The notes below the pieces were generated by a model. The model had not been told where the DNA came from, did not search any database, and saw nothing but the letters and a program-made list of their open reading frames with translations. Of a stretch of DNA of 64,000 bases, positions 50,490 to 57,433 are shown piece after piece. A program made the translations under genes and the position numbers. The DNA is taken from the NCBI GenBank assembly GCA_022846095.1, contig AP025583.1:2914001-2978000 (forward strand), written 5' to 3'. Source of the DNA: Oscillospiraceae bacterium. Its GTDB lineage: Bacteria > Bacillota > Clostridia > Oscillospirales > Oscillospiraceae. Within the stretch, counting starts at the first letter, position 1. Each line of letters begins with the position of its first letter.

Positions 50490-52181
50490 ATGACCTACAA
50501 CTTCGACCAGCCCATCGACCGCTGGGGCACCAACAGCGCCAAATGGGACTTTATGCCCTACCTTAAGCCCGGGGCCGACGAGGCCACCCTCCCCATGTGG
50601 ATCGCGGACATGGACTTCCCCTGCCCGCCCCCGGTGGTGCAGGCCGTACATGAGCGCGCCGACCGGCAGATCTTCAGCTACAGCTCCTACCTGTCCCCCC
50701 GGTACTTCCGGGCCGTGTGCGGCTGGTTCCAGCGGCGCTTCGGCTTCTATGTGAACAGCCGGGACATCATGATGACCCGGGGCGTGGTGGACGCCATCAA
50801 GACCGTCATCCTCGCCCTCACCCGGCCGGGGGACGGGGTGGTCATCCAGATGCCGGTCTATTACCCCTTCTTCCACACCATCAACGAGACCGGGCGGAAG
50901 GTGGCGGACAGCCCCCTGGTGAATACGGACGGCTATTATACCATCGATTTTGACGATTTGGAATCAAAATTGGCCGACCCGGCCAACACGCTGATGGTCT
51001 TCTGCTCCCCCCACAACCCGGTGGGCCGGGTGTGGACCCAGGAGGAGCTGCGCCGGGTGGGCGAGCTGTGCCAGAAGCACGGCGTGCCCCTGGTCAGCGA
51101 CGAGATCCACTGGGACTTCGTCCGCGCGGGGCAGCGCCACGTCCCCATCGCCTCCCTCTTCCCCAAGTGGAAGGACGTGATTACCTGCACCGCCCCCAGC
51201 AAGACCTTCAACCTGGCGGGCATGTACCTGTCCAACATCGTGGTGCCCAACCCGGAGCACCGCAAACGCATCGAGGCGCTGGGCATGAGCACCTCCATGG
51301 CCAACCCCCTGGCCATCGCCGCCACCCAGGCCGCCTACGAGCAGTGCGACGGCTGGGTGGACCAGCTCAACGCCTATCTGGACGGCAACTTCGCCTTTAT
51401 GGCCGAATTTTTGCAAAAACGCCTGCCCAAGGCCAAATTCCGCGTGCCCGAGGGCACCTACCTGGCCTGGGTGGACGTGTCCGCCTACTGCGGCGACACC
51501 GCCAGGCTGGAGCTGGATCTGGTGAAGGACGCGGGGGTCATGCTGGAGTGCGGGGACACCTTCGGCCCGTCGGGCGAGGGCTTTCTGCGCATCAACTGCG
51601 CCTGCCCCCGCGCCCAGCTGGAGCAGGCCCTGGACCGCACCTGCGCCTATCTCAGCCGGGTGAGGCCCGGCGATCCCCTGCGCCCCTTCCCCTACGACAC
51701 CCCCTGGGAAAAGGGGCTGTCCATGCGGGCCGGGGACGGGCGGAAGAAGGTCTTCCTCTTCCTGCGCTACTGGGGCTGCACGGTCTGCCAGCTGGACATG
51801 GGGGCGTACCGGGAGGCGGCGGCGGACTTCGCCGCCAAAGACGCCGACGTGTACTTCTTCCTCCAGAGCGACCCCGCCCTCATCGCCGCCCAGGAGCCCG
51901 CCCCCCTGCCCTGCCCCATCGTCTGCGACCCGGAGCGGCGGATCTTTGAGCTGTACGCCGTCCGCCCCGCCCTGAGCTTCCAGCGCCTGGCCTCCCCGGG
52001 GGCGCTGGGCAAGATGCAGGCGGCCGCCGGGACGGGTATTCGCGGCGGCAGGGAGGAGGGTCACCCCCTCCAGCTCCCCGCCGCGCTCTGCTTCGACGGG
52101 GCGGGCAGGTGCGTCTATTCCCACTACGGGCGGGACGCGGGGGATCTCCCGTCCCCCGAAGAACTGCTGGAAACGCTGTAA
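50490..52181 (+). CDS. PatB/MalY-type cysteine-S-conjugate beta-lyase fused to a thioredoxin-like domain
   Basis: The product is 563 aa against the usual 390 or so for PatB/MalY. Residues 1-395 are a fold-type I PLP enzyme with the family start (FDQPIDRWGTNSAKWDFMPY), the WIADMDFPCPPPV motif, FCSPHNPVGR, SDEIHWDF and the PLP lysine K238 (APSKTFNLAG). Residues 415-563 form an extra domain with a thioredoxin/AhpC-like strand, VFLFLRYWGCTVCQLDMGAY, that carries C430-x2-C433, then a DVYFFLQSDP strand and a cis-Pro-like PAALCFD loop. The lyase would release a thiol or sulfide, pyruvate and ammonia; the added domain may reduce or trap the sulfur product. No frameshift joins the parts. Confidence 0.88.
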   Translation: MTYNFDQPIDRWGTNSAKWDFMPYLKPGADEATLPMWIADMDFPCPPPVVQAVHERADRQIFSYSSYLSPRYFRAVCGWFQRRFGFYVNSRDIMMTRGVVDAIKTVILALTRPGDGVVIQMPVYYPFFHTINETGRKVADSPLVNTDGYYTIDFDDLESKLADPANTLMVFCSPHNPVGRVWTQEELRRVGELCQKHGVPLVSDEIHWDFVRAGQRHVPIASLFPKWKDVITCTAPSKTFNLAGMYLSNIVVPNPEHRKRIEALGMSTSMANPLAIAATQAAYEQCDGWVDQLNAYLDGNFAFMAEFLQKRLPKAKFRVPEGTYLAWVDVSAYCGDTARLELDLVKDAGVMLECGDTFGPSGEGFLRINCACPRAQLEQALDRTCAYLSRVRPGDPLRPFPYDTPWEKGLSMRAGDGRKKVFLFLRYWGCTVCQLDMGAYREAAADFAAKDADVYFFLQSDPALIAAQEPAPLPCPIVCDPERRIFELYAVRPALSFQRLASPGALGKMQAAAGTGIRGGREEGHPLQLPAALCFDGAGRCVYSHYGRDAGDLPSPEELLETL

Positions 52182-52196
52182 GGAGGAGTTGCGACG

Positions 52197-52955
52197 ATGT
52201 CTGTGACCGTACTGTATTTCAGCCCCAACGGCACCACCAAGGAGCTGGCCCTCCGCCTGGGCAAGGGCCTGGGCGCGGAGCAAACCGTGGATCTGACCCC
52301 CTTTGACGCCCGTTACCGGACGTACTGCTTCGGGGAGGGGGACGTGGCGGTGTTCGCCTTCCCCTCCTACTACGACCGCCTGCCGCCCGTCTGGAACGAG
52401 ATTTTCCCCCGCCTGGAGGGGGGCGGCGCCCGGGCCGTGGGGCTTATTTCCTTCGGCAACAACCACTACGAGACCGCCCGGGCCGAGCTGCACCAGTGCC
52501 TTGCCCGGCGGGGCTTCCGGGTGGTGGGCCTGGGGGCCTTCGTGGCCGCCCACTGCATCATGCGCGGGGTGGCCAAGGGCCGGCCCAACCGGGAGGATCT
52601 GGCCCAGGTGGACGCCTTCGCCGCCGCCCTGGCGGAGAAGCTGGCCCAGGACGGCGCACCCCTGCCGCCCCCGGAGGATTTGGTGCTCCACGAGCTGATG
52701 GACACCCCTCTGGCCCCCACCGCCGACGACACCTGCATCTACTGCATGGCGTGCGCTAAGGCCTGCCCCGTGCGGGCCATCAACCCCAAGGACCCCATGG
52801 ATACCGACGCCATGCGCTGCATCCTGTGCCACCGCTGCACCCGGGTGTGCCCCCTGGACTGCCGCAAGGTGCGCAGCGAGGAGTTCCAGGGCAAAATGGG
52901 GGTGCTCAAGGCCATGCTGATGCAGCAGGGCCGGGAAAACGAGACGATTCTCTGA
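52197..52955 (+). CDS. EFR1-type flavodoxin-ferredoxin fusion protein
   Basis: The product is 252 aa. A flavodoxin-like N-terminal domain (VTVLYFSPNGTTKELALRLG, FPSYYDRLPPVWN, ISFGNNHYETA) is followed by two 4Fe-4S motifs, CIYCMACAKACP and CILCHRCTRVCP, in the last 80 residues. Such proteins shuttle electrons between reduced ferredoxin and partner enzymes in anaerobes. AAGGAGGAG precedes ATG 52197, 15 bases after the lyase stop, so it probably supplies electrons to a redox step in this operon. It is the last gene before a 20-bp terminator. Confidence 0.92.
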   Translation: MSVTVLYFSPNGTTKELALRLGKGLGAEQTVDLTPFDARYRTYCFGEGDVAVFAFPSYYDRLPPVWNEIFPRLEGGGARAVGLISFGNNHYETARAELHQCLARRGFRVVGLGAFVAAHCIMRGVAKGRPNREDLAQVDAFAAALAEKLAQDGAPLPPPEDLVLHELMDTPLAPTADDTCIYCMACAKACPVRAINPKDPMDTDAMRCILCHRCTRVCPLDCRKVRSEEFQGKMGVLKAMLMQQGRENETIL

Positions 52956-52968
52956 GGCTGAAAAACGG

Positions 52969-53014
52969 AAAAATGATACGCCCGGACCGCAGAGGGTCCG
53001 GGCGTATCATTTTT
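52969..53014 (+). terminator. Intrinsic terminator of the MarR-linked operon
   Basis: A perfect 20-bp stem (AAAAATGATACGCCCGGACC) with loop GCAGAG ends in TTTTT. Confidence 0.95.
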
Positions 53015-53016
53015 CC

Positions 53017-53062
53017 TTGACTTTAATAATATGATAGTGTATATTTAATTTTGTTAAAGTCA
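53017..53062 (+). promoter_or_regulatory. Promoter flanked by a 9-bp inverted repeat
   Basis: TTGACT (53017-53022) and TATATT (53040-53045) are 17 bases apart. TGACTTTAA (53018-53026) and TTAAAGTCA (53054-53062) form perfect inverted arms that cover the -35 box and the likely start site. It looks like an operator for the small regulator that follows. Confidence 0.7.
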
Positions 53063-53082
53063 TTGTGGAAGGAGGGCTTTCT

Positions 53083-53400
53083 ATTTCCGTTACACTGGTG
53101 CCCGGCTGGATGGCCGATCTGGAGGACGAGGACGTGTCCTTCATCCGCAATTTCCTGCTCGCCTCCGGCTCCCTCAAGGAGGTGGCCGCCCAGTACGCCG
53201 TCACCTACCCCACGGTGCGGCTGCGGCTGGACCGGCTGATCCAAAAAATACGCCTGAGCGAGGAGCAGGAGCAGGACCCCTACGTGGGGCTCATCAAGCG
53301 CCTGGCGGTCAACGACAAAATCGACTTCGAGGCCGCCAAGCTGCTCATCCAGGAGTACCGCAAAAAGCAAAAGGAGGAATTCCCCCATGGCAATCGCTAG
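53083..53400 (+). CDS. DUF2089-like small regulator, probable ATT start
   Basis: The product is about 106 aa. A helix-turn-helix-like core (ILNAS-type region here FIRNFLLASGSLKEVAAQYA, then VTYPTVRLRLDRLIQKI) and a helical tail match DUF2089 proteins. The best ribosome site, AAGGAGGG (53069-53076), is followed by an in-frame ATT at 53083; GTG 53065 would place the ribosome site inside the gene, and GTG 53098 is too far. Such proteins usually pair with a small membrane protein, as here, where the next gene overlaps by 14 bases. Autoregulation is suggested by the promoter palindrome. Confidence 0.75.
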   Translation: MSVTLVPGWMADLEDEDVSFIRNFLLASGSLKEVAAQYAVTYPTVRLRLDRLIQKIRLSEEQEQDPYVGLIKRLAVNDKIDFEAAKLLIQEYRKKQKEEFPHGNR

Positions 53401-53713
53401 TCTGCTGTTCCTGTTATTTTTGTTTATCCCCGGCACGGCCCTCTTCGCCCTGCTCCAATGGGTGCTCTGCCGCCTGGACAGCCCCTGGCCCGGGTGGATT
53501 CTGCCCATCTGCTCCGGGGCGTCTTCCCTGTTCCTGACGCTGCTGCTTCTGCTCAACTCGGCCGGGAGCGCGGCGCAGATCGCCCTGTTCGTGCTCCTCC
53601 TCCTGGTGGTCTTCAACCTCCCCACCCTGGTTTACCTGCTCATCTACCGCGCCGTGCGGCGGGGCAAGGTGCGCAGGCAGGATATGGACCGTATGAACAT
53701 ACAGGATTTATAA
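53387..53713 (+). CDS. Small membrane protein paired with the DUF2089-like regulator
   Basis: The product is 108 aa with three hydrophobic helices (about 2-27, 35-58 and 62-88) and a basic cytoplasmic tail (RAVRRGKVRRQDMDRM). AAAAGGAGG precedes ATG 53387. It overlaps the regulator gene, so the two are coexpressed. No family is recognised. A role as a membrane sensor or anti-regulator is suggested by the pairing. Confidence 0.75.
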   Translation: MAIASLLFLLFLFIPGTALFALLQWVLCRLDSPWPGWILPICSGASSLFLTLLLLLNSAGSAAQIALFVLLLLVVFNLPTLVYLLIYRAVRRGKVRRQDMDRMNIQDL

Positions 53714-53731
53714 AAATACCGTCAGAGAAAC

Positions 53732-53753
53732 ACGCCTTAGGCGGATAAGGCGT
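53732..53753 (+). terminator. Short hairpin after the membrane protein gene
   Basis: ACGCCTTA pairs with TAAGGCGT over a 6-base loop; only three T follow. A weak terminator is possible. Confidence 0.4.
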
Positions 53754-53788
53754 ACCTTTCAGATTAGAAAATGTGGAGGAATTGTATA

Positions 53789-54181
53789 ATGGCACTTAAT
53801 CTTGTGGGATGGAATGTCGTTTTGGATTCCAATCACGCGGACGAGTTGTCCGCATTTTATGAAAAATTGCTTGGCTGGACGCGGTTCAAGGGTGAAGAAT
53901 ATACAGTCTTAGTAAATTTGAAACAAACGGGAACGCCAACTTGGATTACCATTCAACAGGCGGATGATTATGTGCCGCCCGTGTGGCCTGCGACGCTGGA
54001 TACGCAGCAGCAAATGGCGCATCTGGATTTTCACGTTCAGGATGTGGAGGAAGGGGTGAAATATGCCTTGTCGTGCGGCGCAAGCATATCAGAGTACCAA
54101 TATGATGACCGTTGGCGGGTGATGATTGACCCTGCGGGACATCCGTTTTGTATACTGCCTCCGATTATGCCTTGGATGTGA
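53789..54181 (+). CDS. VOC family (glyoxalase-like) protein of lower GC content
   Basis: The product is 130 aa with the beta-alpha-beta-beta-beta repeats of the vicinal-oxygen-chelate fold (GWNVVLDSNHADELSAFYEK, LLGWTRFKGE, then AHLDFHVQDVEEGVKYALSC and IDPAGHPFCIL). This subgroup often binds drugs or small metabolites rather than acting as glyoxalase I. ATG 53789 is about ten bases after GGAGGA. Codons such as AAT, GAA, TTG and ATT are far more common than in its neighbours, which points to recent acquisition. It has no operon partner. Confidence 0.85.
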   Translation: MALNLVGWNVVLDSNHADELSAFYEKLLGWTRFKGEEYTVLVNLKQTGTPTWITIQQADDYVPPVWPATLDTQQQMAHLDFHVQDVEEGVKYALSCGASISEYQYDDRWRVMIDPAGHPFCILPPIMPWM

Positions 54182-54249
54182 GAATTGAAGCCCGTTAACT
54201 AAAAGTTTATGGGGTTCGTTGAATGCGCCCTATTGGCAGAATGCGCAGC

Positions 54250-54828
54250 TCAGCGCACCCGGACGGCCAGGGGCCAGCCGGAGGCGGTGTAGAACAGCAG
54301 CGAGGGGTACTTCGCCTCCCGGGCGGCCTGGGCGAAGACGTAGGCGGTCAGCAGGGCCAAATCCCGCTCGTAGCCCTCCCGGTCCGGGTCGTCCGCCCAC
54401 CCGTCCTGCTCCAGGGGGCCGCGGTAGCCGTCCAGCCAGATCCCCTCCTCGGTGCGGGTGAGCTCCCGCTTCCAGTACACCCGCTCCTCCGGACCCTTGA
54501 AGTTGACCTTCACCCCGGTGCAGCAGGTGGCGAAGCAGCGCTCCGGCTCCGCCCGGAACAGCAGCTCCCGGGCGGGGTAGAGGGCCGCCAGCACCGGGGT
54601 GAGGCGCTCCAGGTAGTCCTCCGGGTCGAAGGCGCGGCCGTACTTCTCCCGGAAGGCGCGGGGCATCCGGGGCAGCTCCGCCCCCGGCTCGTCCAGCCAG
54701 AGGTAGAGCTTCCCCGCCAGGGCCTCCAGGGCCGTGGTGGTGAACTCGTTGTTTTTCGTCTTTTCCGGCAGGCCCTCCGGCGGGTGGGACAGCACGCCGG
54801 GCAGGCGCTCGATTTTCAGCTCTCCCAT
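54250..54828 (-). CDS. Hypothetical protein downstream of uracil-DNA glycosylase
   Basis: The product is 192 aa with no signal peptide or membrane helix. It has segments such as KNNEFTTTALEALAGKLYLW, MPRAFREKYGRAFDPEDYLE, CFATCCTGVKVNFKGPEERV and LLTAYVFAQAAREAKYPSLL. I do not recognise the family. ATG 54828 lies four bases after the glycosylase stop with a weak ribosome site, so the two genes are probably coupled; a role in DNA repair is only an inference. Confidence 0.65.
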   Translation of the reverse strand: MGELKIERLPGVLSHPPEGLPEKTKNNEFTTTALEALAGKLYLWLDEPGAELPRMPRAFREKYGRAFDPEDYLERLTPVLAALYPARELLFRAEPERCFATCCTGVKVNFKGPEERVYWKRELTRTEEGIWLDGYRGPLEQDGWADDPDREGYERDLALLTAYVFAQAAREAKYPSLLFYTASGWPLAVRVR

Positions 54829-54832
54829 TGCT

Positions 54833-55399
54833 CTAGTAGGTGTGCACGCAGATCTCTTTGATCTTGGCCTCCAGGCTGCGCAGATCCTCAAAGGCCGCGG
54901 GCCGCCAGCCCGGATTGCGCAGCAGGGCCGCCGGGTGGTACATGGCGGTCATCTGCACCCCCGCCTTCTCCACCCACTGGCCGTGTTCCTTGGTTATTTT
55001 GAAATCCTCCCGGATCAGCTTCATGGCCGCGATCCGCCCCAGGCAGACGATGATCTTGGGCTTAATCAGCGCCACCTGGCTACGCAGGTAGCCGATGCAG
55101 GCCTCCTGCTCCACGTTCAGGGGATCCCGGTTCTGGGGCGGGCGGCATTTGACCATGTTGCCGATGAAGATCTTGGAGCGGTCCAGGTCGATGATGCCCA
55201 GCATATCGTCCAGCAGCTTGCCCCCCTTGCCCACGAAGGGCCTGCCGGACAGGTCCTCCTGCTCCCCGGGGCCCTCGCCGATGAACATGACCTCCGCGTC
55301 CCTGGCCCCCTCCCCGAACACCACGTTGTGCCGGGTCTCGGCCAGGGCGCATTTCTGGCAGGACATGCACTCGGCGTACAGCTCGTCCCAATTTTTCAT
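54833..55399 (-). CDS. Family 4 (4Fe-4S) uracil-DNA glycosylase
   Basis: The product is 188 aa. Cluster cysteines start at C11, C14 and C17 (CMSCQKCALAETR), with others near residues 85 and 101. The active-site motif GEGPGEQEDLSGRPFVGKGG and the late YHPAALLRNP motif are intact. It removes uracil from DNA. AAAGGAG precedes ATG 55399. It is divergent from the T-box operon; no promoter stands out. Confidence 0.93.
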   Translation of the reverse strand: MKNWDELYAECMSCQKCALAETRHNVVFGEGARDAEVMFIGEGPGEQEDLSGRPFVGKGGKLLDDMLGIIDLDRSKIFIGNMVKCRPPQNRDPLNVEQEACIGYLRSQVALIKPKIIVCLGRIAAMKLIREDFKITKEHGQWVEKAGVQMTAMYHPAALLRNPGWRPAAFEDLRSLEAKIKEICVHTY

Positions 55400-55487
55400 G
55401 AAAATTTCTCCTTTGCGCGTTTCTTGCCGCCTATTCTACCATAAGAGCGCCCCAAATGCAAAAATACCGTCTTGTGAAAAATGACGG

Positions 55488-55516
55488 TTGACTTTTCGTG
55501 GAACGGCGCATATACT
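55488..55516 (+). promoter_or_regulatory. Promoter of the T-box operon
   Basis: TTGACT (55488-55493) and TATACT (55511-55516) are 17 bases apart. Confidence 0.8.
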
Positions 55517-55522
55517 ACGTGC

Positions 55523-55777
55523 AATAAAAGCAATGACGAAGACCGCCCGACCAGACGTCCGACAGAGAATCCGGGTCACCGACTGAGAGCCCGGTACGGA
55601 ACGAGGGAGGCGCGCAACACTTCCGAGCCCGCGGCGCGAGCCCTGCCACGCAGGGGGTAGCTCCGCGCGTCGCCCCGCGTTAAGGGTATGAGAGGCCGCG
55701 CCCCAGGCGCGGCAAGCTCCGGGTGGTACCGCGGTTGATTCCGTCCCGGGACTGCGTATGCAGTCCCGGGACGTTTT
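55523..55777 (+). ncRNA. T-box riboswitch leader of the aspS-gatCAB operon
   Basis: The leader carries the AGAGA box (near 55565), a GC-rich stem I, and the canonical T-box GGGTGGTACCGCGG (55721-55734) of the antiterminator. It ends in a terminator (stem GTCCCGGGACTGC, 55743-55772, then TTTT). Uncharged tRNA pairs with the T-box and switches the terminator off. The specifier codon cannot be fixed by eye; AAC (Asn) at 55600-55602 is one candidate and would fit the operon's role in Asn-tRNA synthesis. Confidence 0.93.
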
Positions 55778-55810
55778 CTATTTATTTTGATTGGAAAGGG
55801 TGATAGGGCA

Positions 55811-57118
55811 ATGGAATTCAGAACAGCGGCCAGAGCGGAAACCGGCAAAATAGGGGGCGGCCTGAATAACGGGCCCGTCACCGTGCACGGCATGGTCCAC
55901 GCGCTGCGGGACATGGGGGGCTTCGCCTTCCTCACCCTGCGGCAGCGGGACGGGACGCTCCAGTGCGTGTGCCCCGGCGGCATGGACCTGGACGGGGCCT
56001 GCGAGGAGTGCGCCGTGGAGCTGGAGGGCGTGATGCGCCGGGAGGGGCGCGCCCCCGGCGGGTACGAGCTGGAGGCCCGGGGCATCCGGGTGCTCTCCCG
56101 CCCGGCGGCCCCCCTGCCGGTGCCCGTGTCCAAGCACCGGCTGAACCTGAACCTGGACACCGAGCTGGGCCTGCGCAGCGTGGCGCTGCGCAACCTGCGC
56201 AGGCGGGCGGTCTTCCGGCTCCAGGCGGGGCTGTGCTGGGCCTTTCGGGACTACCTGCAGGCCCGGGAGTTTACCGAGATCCACACGCCCAAAATCGTCC
56301 GCGCCGGGGCGGAGGGCGGCTCCAACATCTTCCGGCTGGACTATTTCGGCCGCAGGGCCTATCTCGCCCAGTCCCCCCAGTTCTACAAGCAGACCATGGT
56401 GGGGGTGTATGAGCGGGTGTTCGAGGCGGCCCCCGTGTTCCGGGCCGAGAAGCACGCCACAGTCCGCCACCTGAACGAGTACACCTCCCTGGACCTGGAG
56501 CTGGGCTTTATCGACAGCTTCTACGACCTCATCGACCTGGAGACCGGCTTTTTGCAGTACGCCATGTCCCTGCTGGGGCGGGAGTACGCCGCCGAGCTGG
56601 CGCTGCTGGACGTCACCCTGCCCCGGGTGGAGCGCATCCCCTGCGTGCGCTTCGACGAGGCCAAGCGCCTGGCCGCGGAGGCCTACGGCCGCCCCATCCG
56701 GGACCCCTGCGACCTGGAGCCCGAGGAGGAGCACAACATCGGCCGCTACGCCAAGGAGGCCTGGGACAGCGACTTCGTGTTCGTGACCCACTACCCCGGC
56801 AGGAAGCGCCCCTTCTACGCCATGGACGACCCGGACGACCCCCGCTATACCCTGTCCTTTGACCTGCTGTTCCGGGGTATGGAGGTGACCACAGGGGGCC
56901 AGCGCATCCACGATTACCAGGCCCAGGTGGAGAAGCTGCGCGCCCGCGGCATGGACCCGGCGGACTTTGAGAGCTACCTCATGATCCACAAATACGGCAT
57001 GCCGCCCCACGGCGGGCTGGGCATCGGCCTGGAGCGGCTGACCATGGGGCTGTGCGGCCTGGAGAACATCCGCCAGGCCAGCCTTTTCCCCCGGGACCGC
57101 AGCCGGCTGGAGCCATAA
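55811..57118 (+). CDS. aspS: Archaeal-type (probably non-discriminating) aspartyl-tRNA synthetase
   Basis: The product is 435 aa, the short form without the bacterial insertion domain. The anticodon-binding OB fold covers about 1-120 (VHGMVHALRDMGGFAFLTLR). Class II motifs follow: FTEIHTPKI with GGSNIFRLDYF, the motif 2 FRAEKHATVRHLNEYTSLDL, and motif 3 GGLGIGLERLTM. This type usually charges both tRNA-Asp and tRNA-Asn; the adjacent gatCAB then amidates Asp-tRNA(Asn). ATG 55811 follows AAAGGGTGA. Control by the T-box links it to the tRNA pool. A bacterial-type AspRS elsewhere cannot be excluded. Confidence 0.93.
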   Translation: MEFRTAARAETGKIGGGLNNGPVTVHGMVHALRDMGGFAFLTLRQRDGTLQCVCPGGMDLDGACEECAVELEGVMRREGRAPGGYELEARGIRVLSRPAAPLPVPVSKHRLNLNLDTELGLRSVALRNLRRRAVFRLQAGLCWAFRDYLQAREFTEIHTPKIVRAGAEGGSNIFRLDYFGRRAYLAQSPQFYKQTMVGVYERVFEAAPVFRAEKHATVRHLNEYTSLDLELGFIDSFYDLIDLETGFLQYAMSLLGREYAAELALLDVTLPRVERIPCVRFDEAKRLAAEAYGRPIRDPCDLEPEEEHNIGRYAKEAWDSDFVFVTHYPGRKRPFYAMDDPDDPRYTLSFDLLFRGMEVTTGGQRIHDYQAQVEKLRARGMDPADFESYLMIHKYGMPPHGGLGIGLERLTMGLCGLENIRQASLFPRDRSRLEP

Positions 57119-57133
57119 AAGGAGGCGTTTTGA

Positions 57134-57421
57134 ATGAAAATTACCAAAGACATGGTGGACTATATCTCCGCCCTCGCCCGGCTCAGCCTGCCGGAGGAGG
57201 AAAAAGCCCGCGTGGCGGGCGAGCTGGAGCGGATTGTGGACTATATGGACGTGCTGAACACCCTGGACACCGAGGGCGTGGAGCCCATGAGCCACGTCTT
57301 TCCCCTGAAGAACGTGACGCGCCCGGATACGGCGGAGCCCTCCACGGACCGCGCACTCCTGCTGCAAAATGCGCCGGTGCCCGACGAGGCGGCCTTCCTG
57401 GTCCCCAAGGCCGTGGAATAG
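57134..57421 (+). CDS. gatC: Asp/Glu-tRNA amidotransferase subunit C
   Basis: The product is 95 aa, full length. Family features are DMVDYISALARLSLPEEEKA, DYMDVLNTLDTEGVEPMSHV and the Arg-Pro-Asp segment VTRPD. It links and stabilises GatA and GatB. AAAAGGAGG precedes ATG 57134, 15 bases after aspS. Confidence 0.96.
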   Translation: MKITKDMVDYISALARLSLPEEEKARVAGELERIVDYMDVLNTLDTEGVEPMSHVFPLKNVTRPDTAEPSTDRALLLQNAPVPDEAAFLVPKAVE

Positions 57422-57433
57422 GGGGGAAACAGA

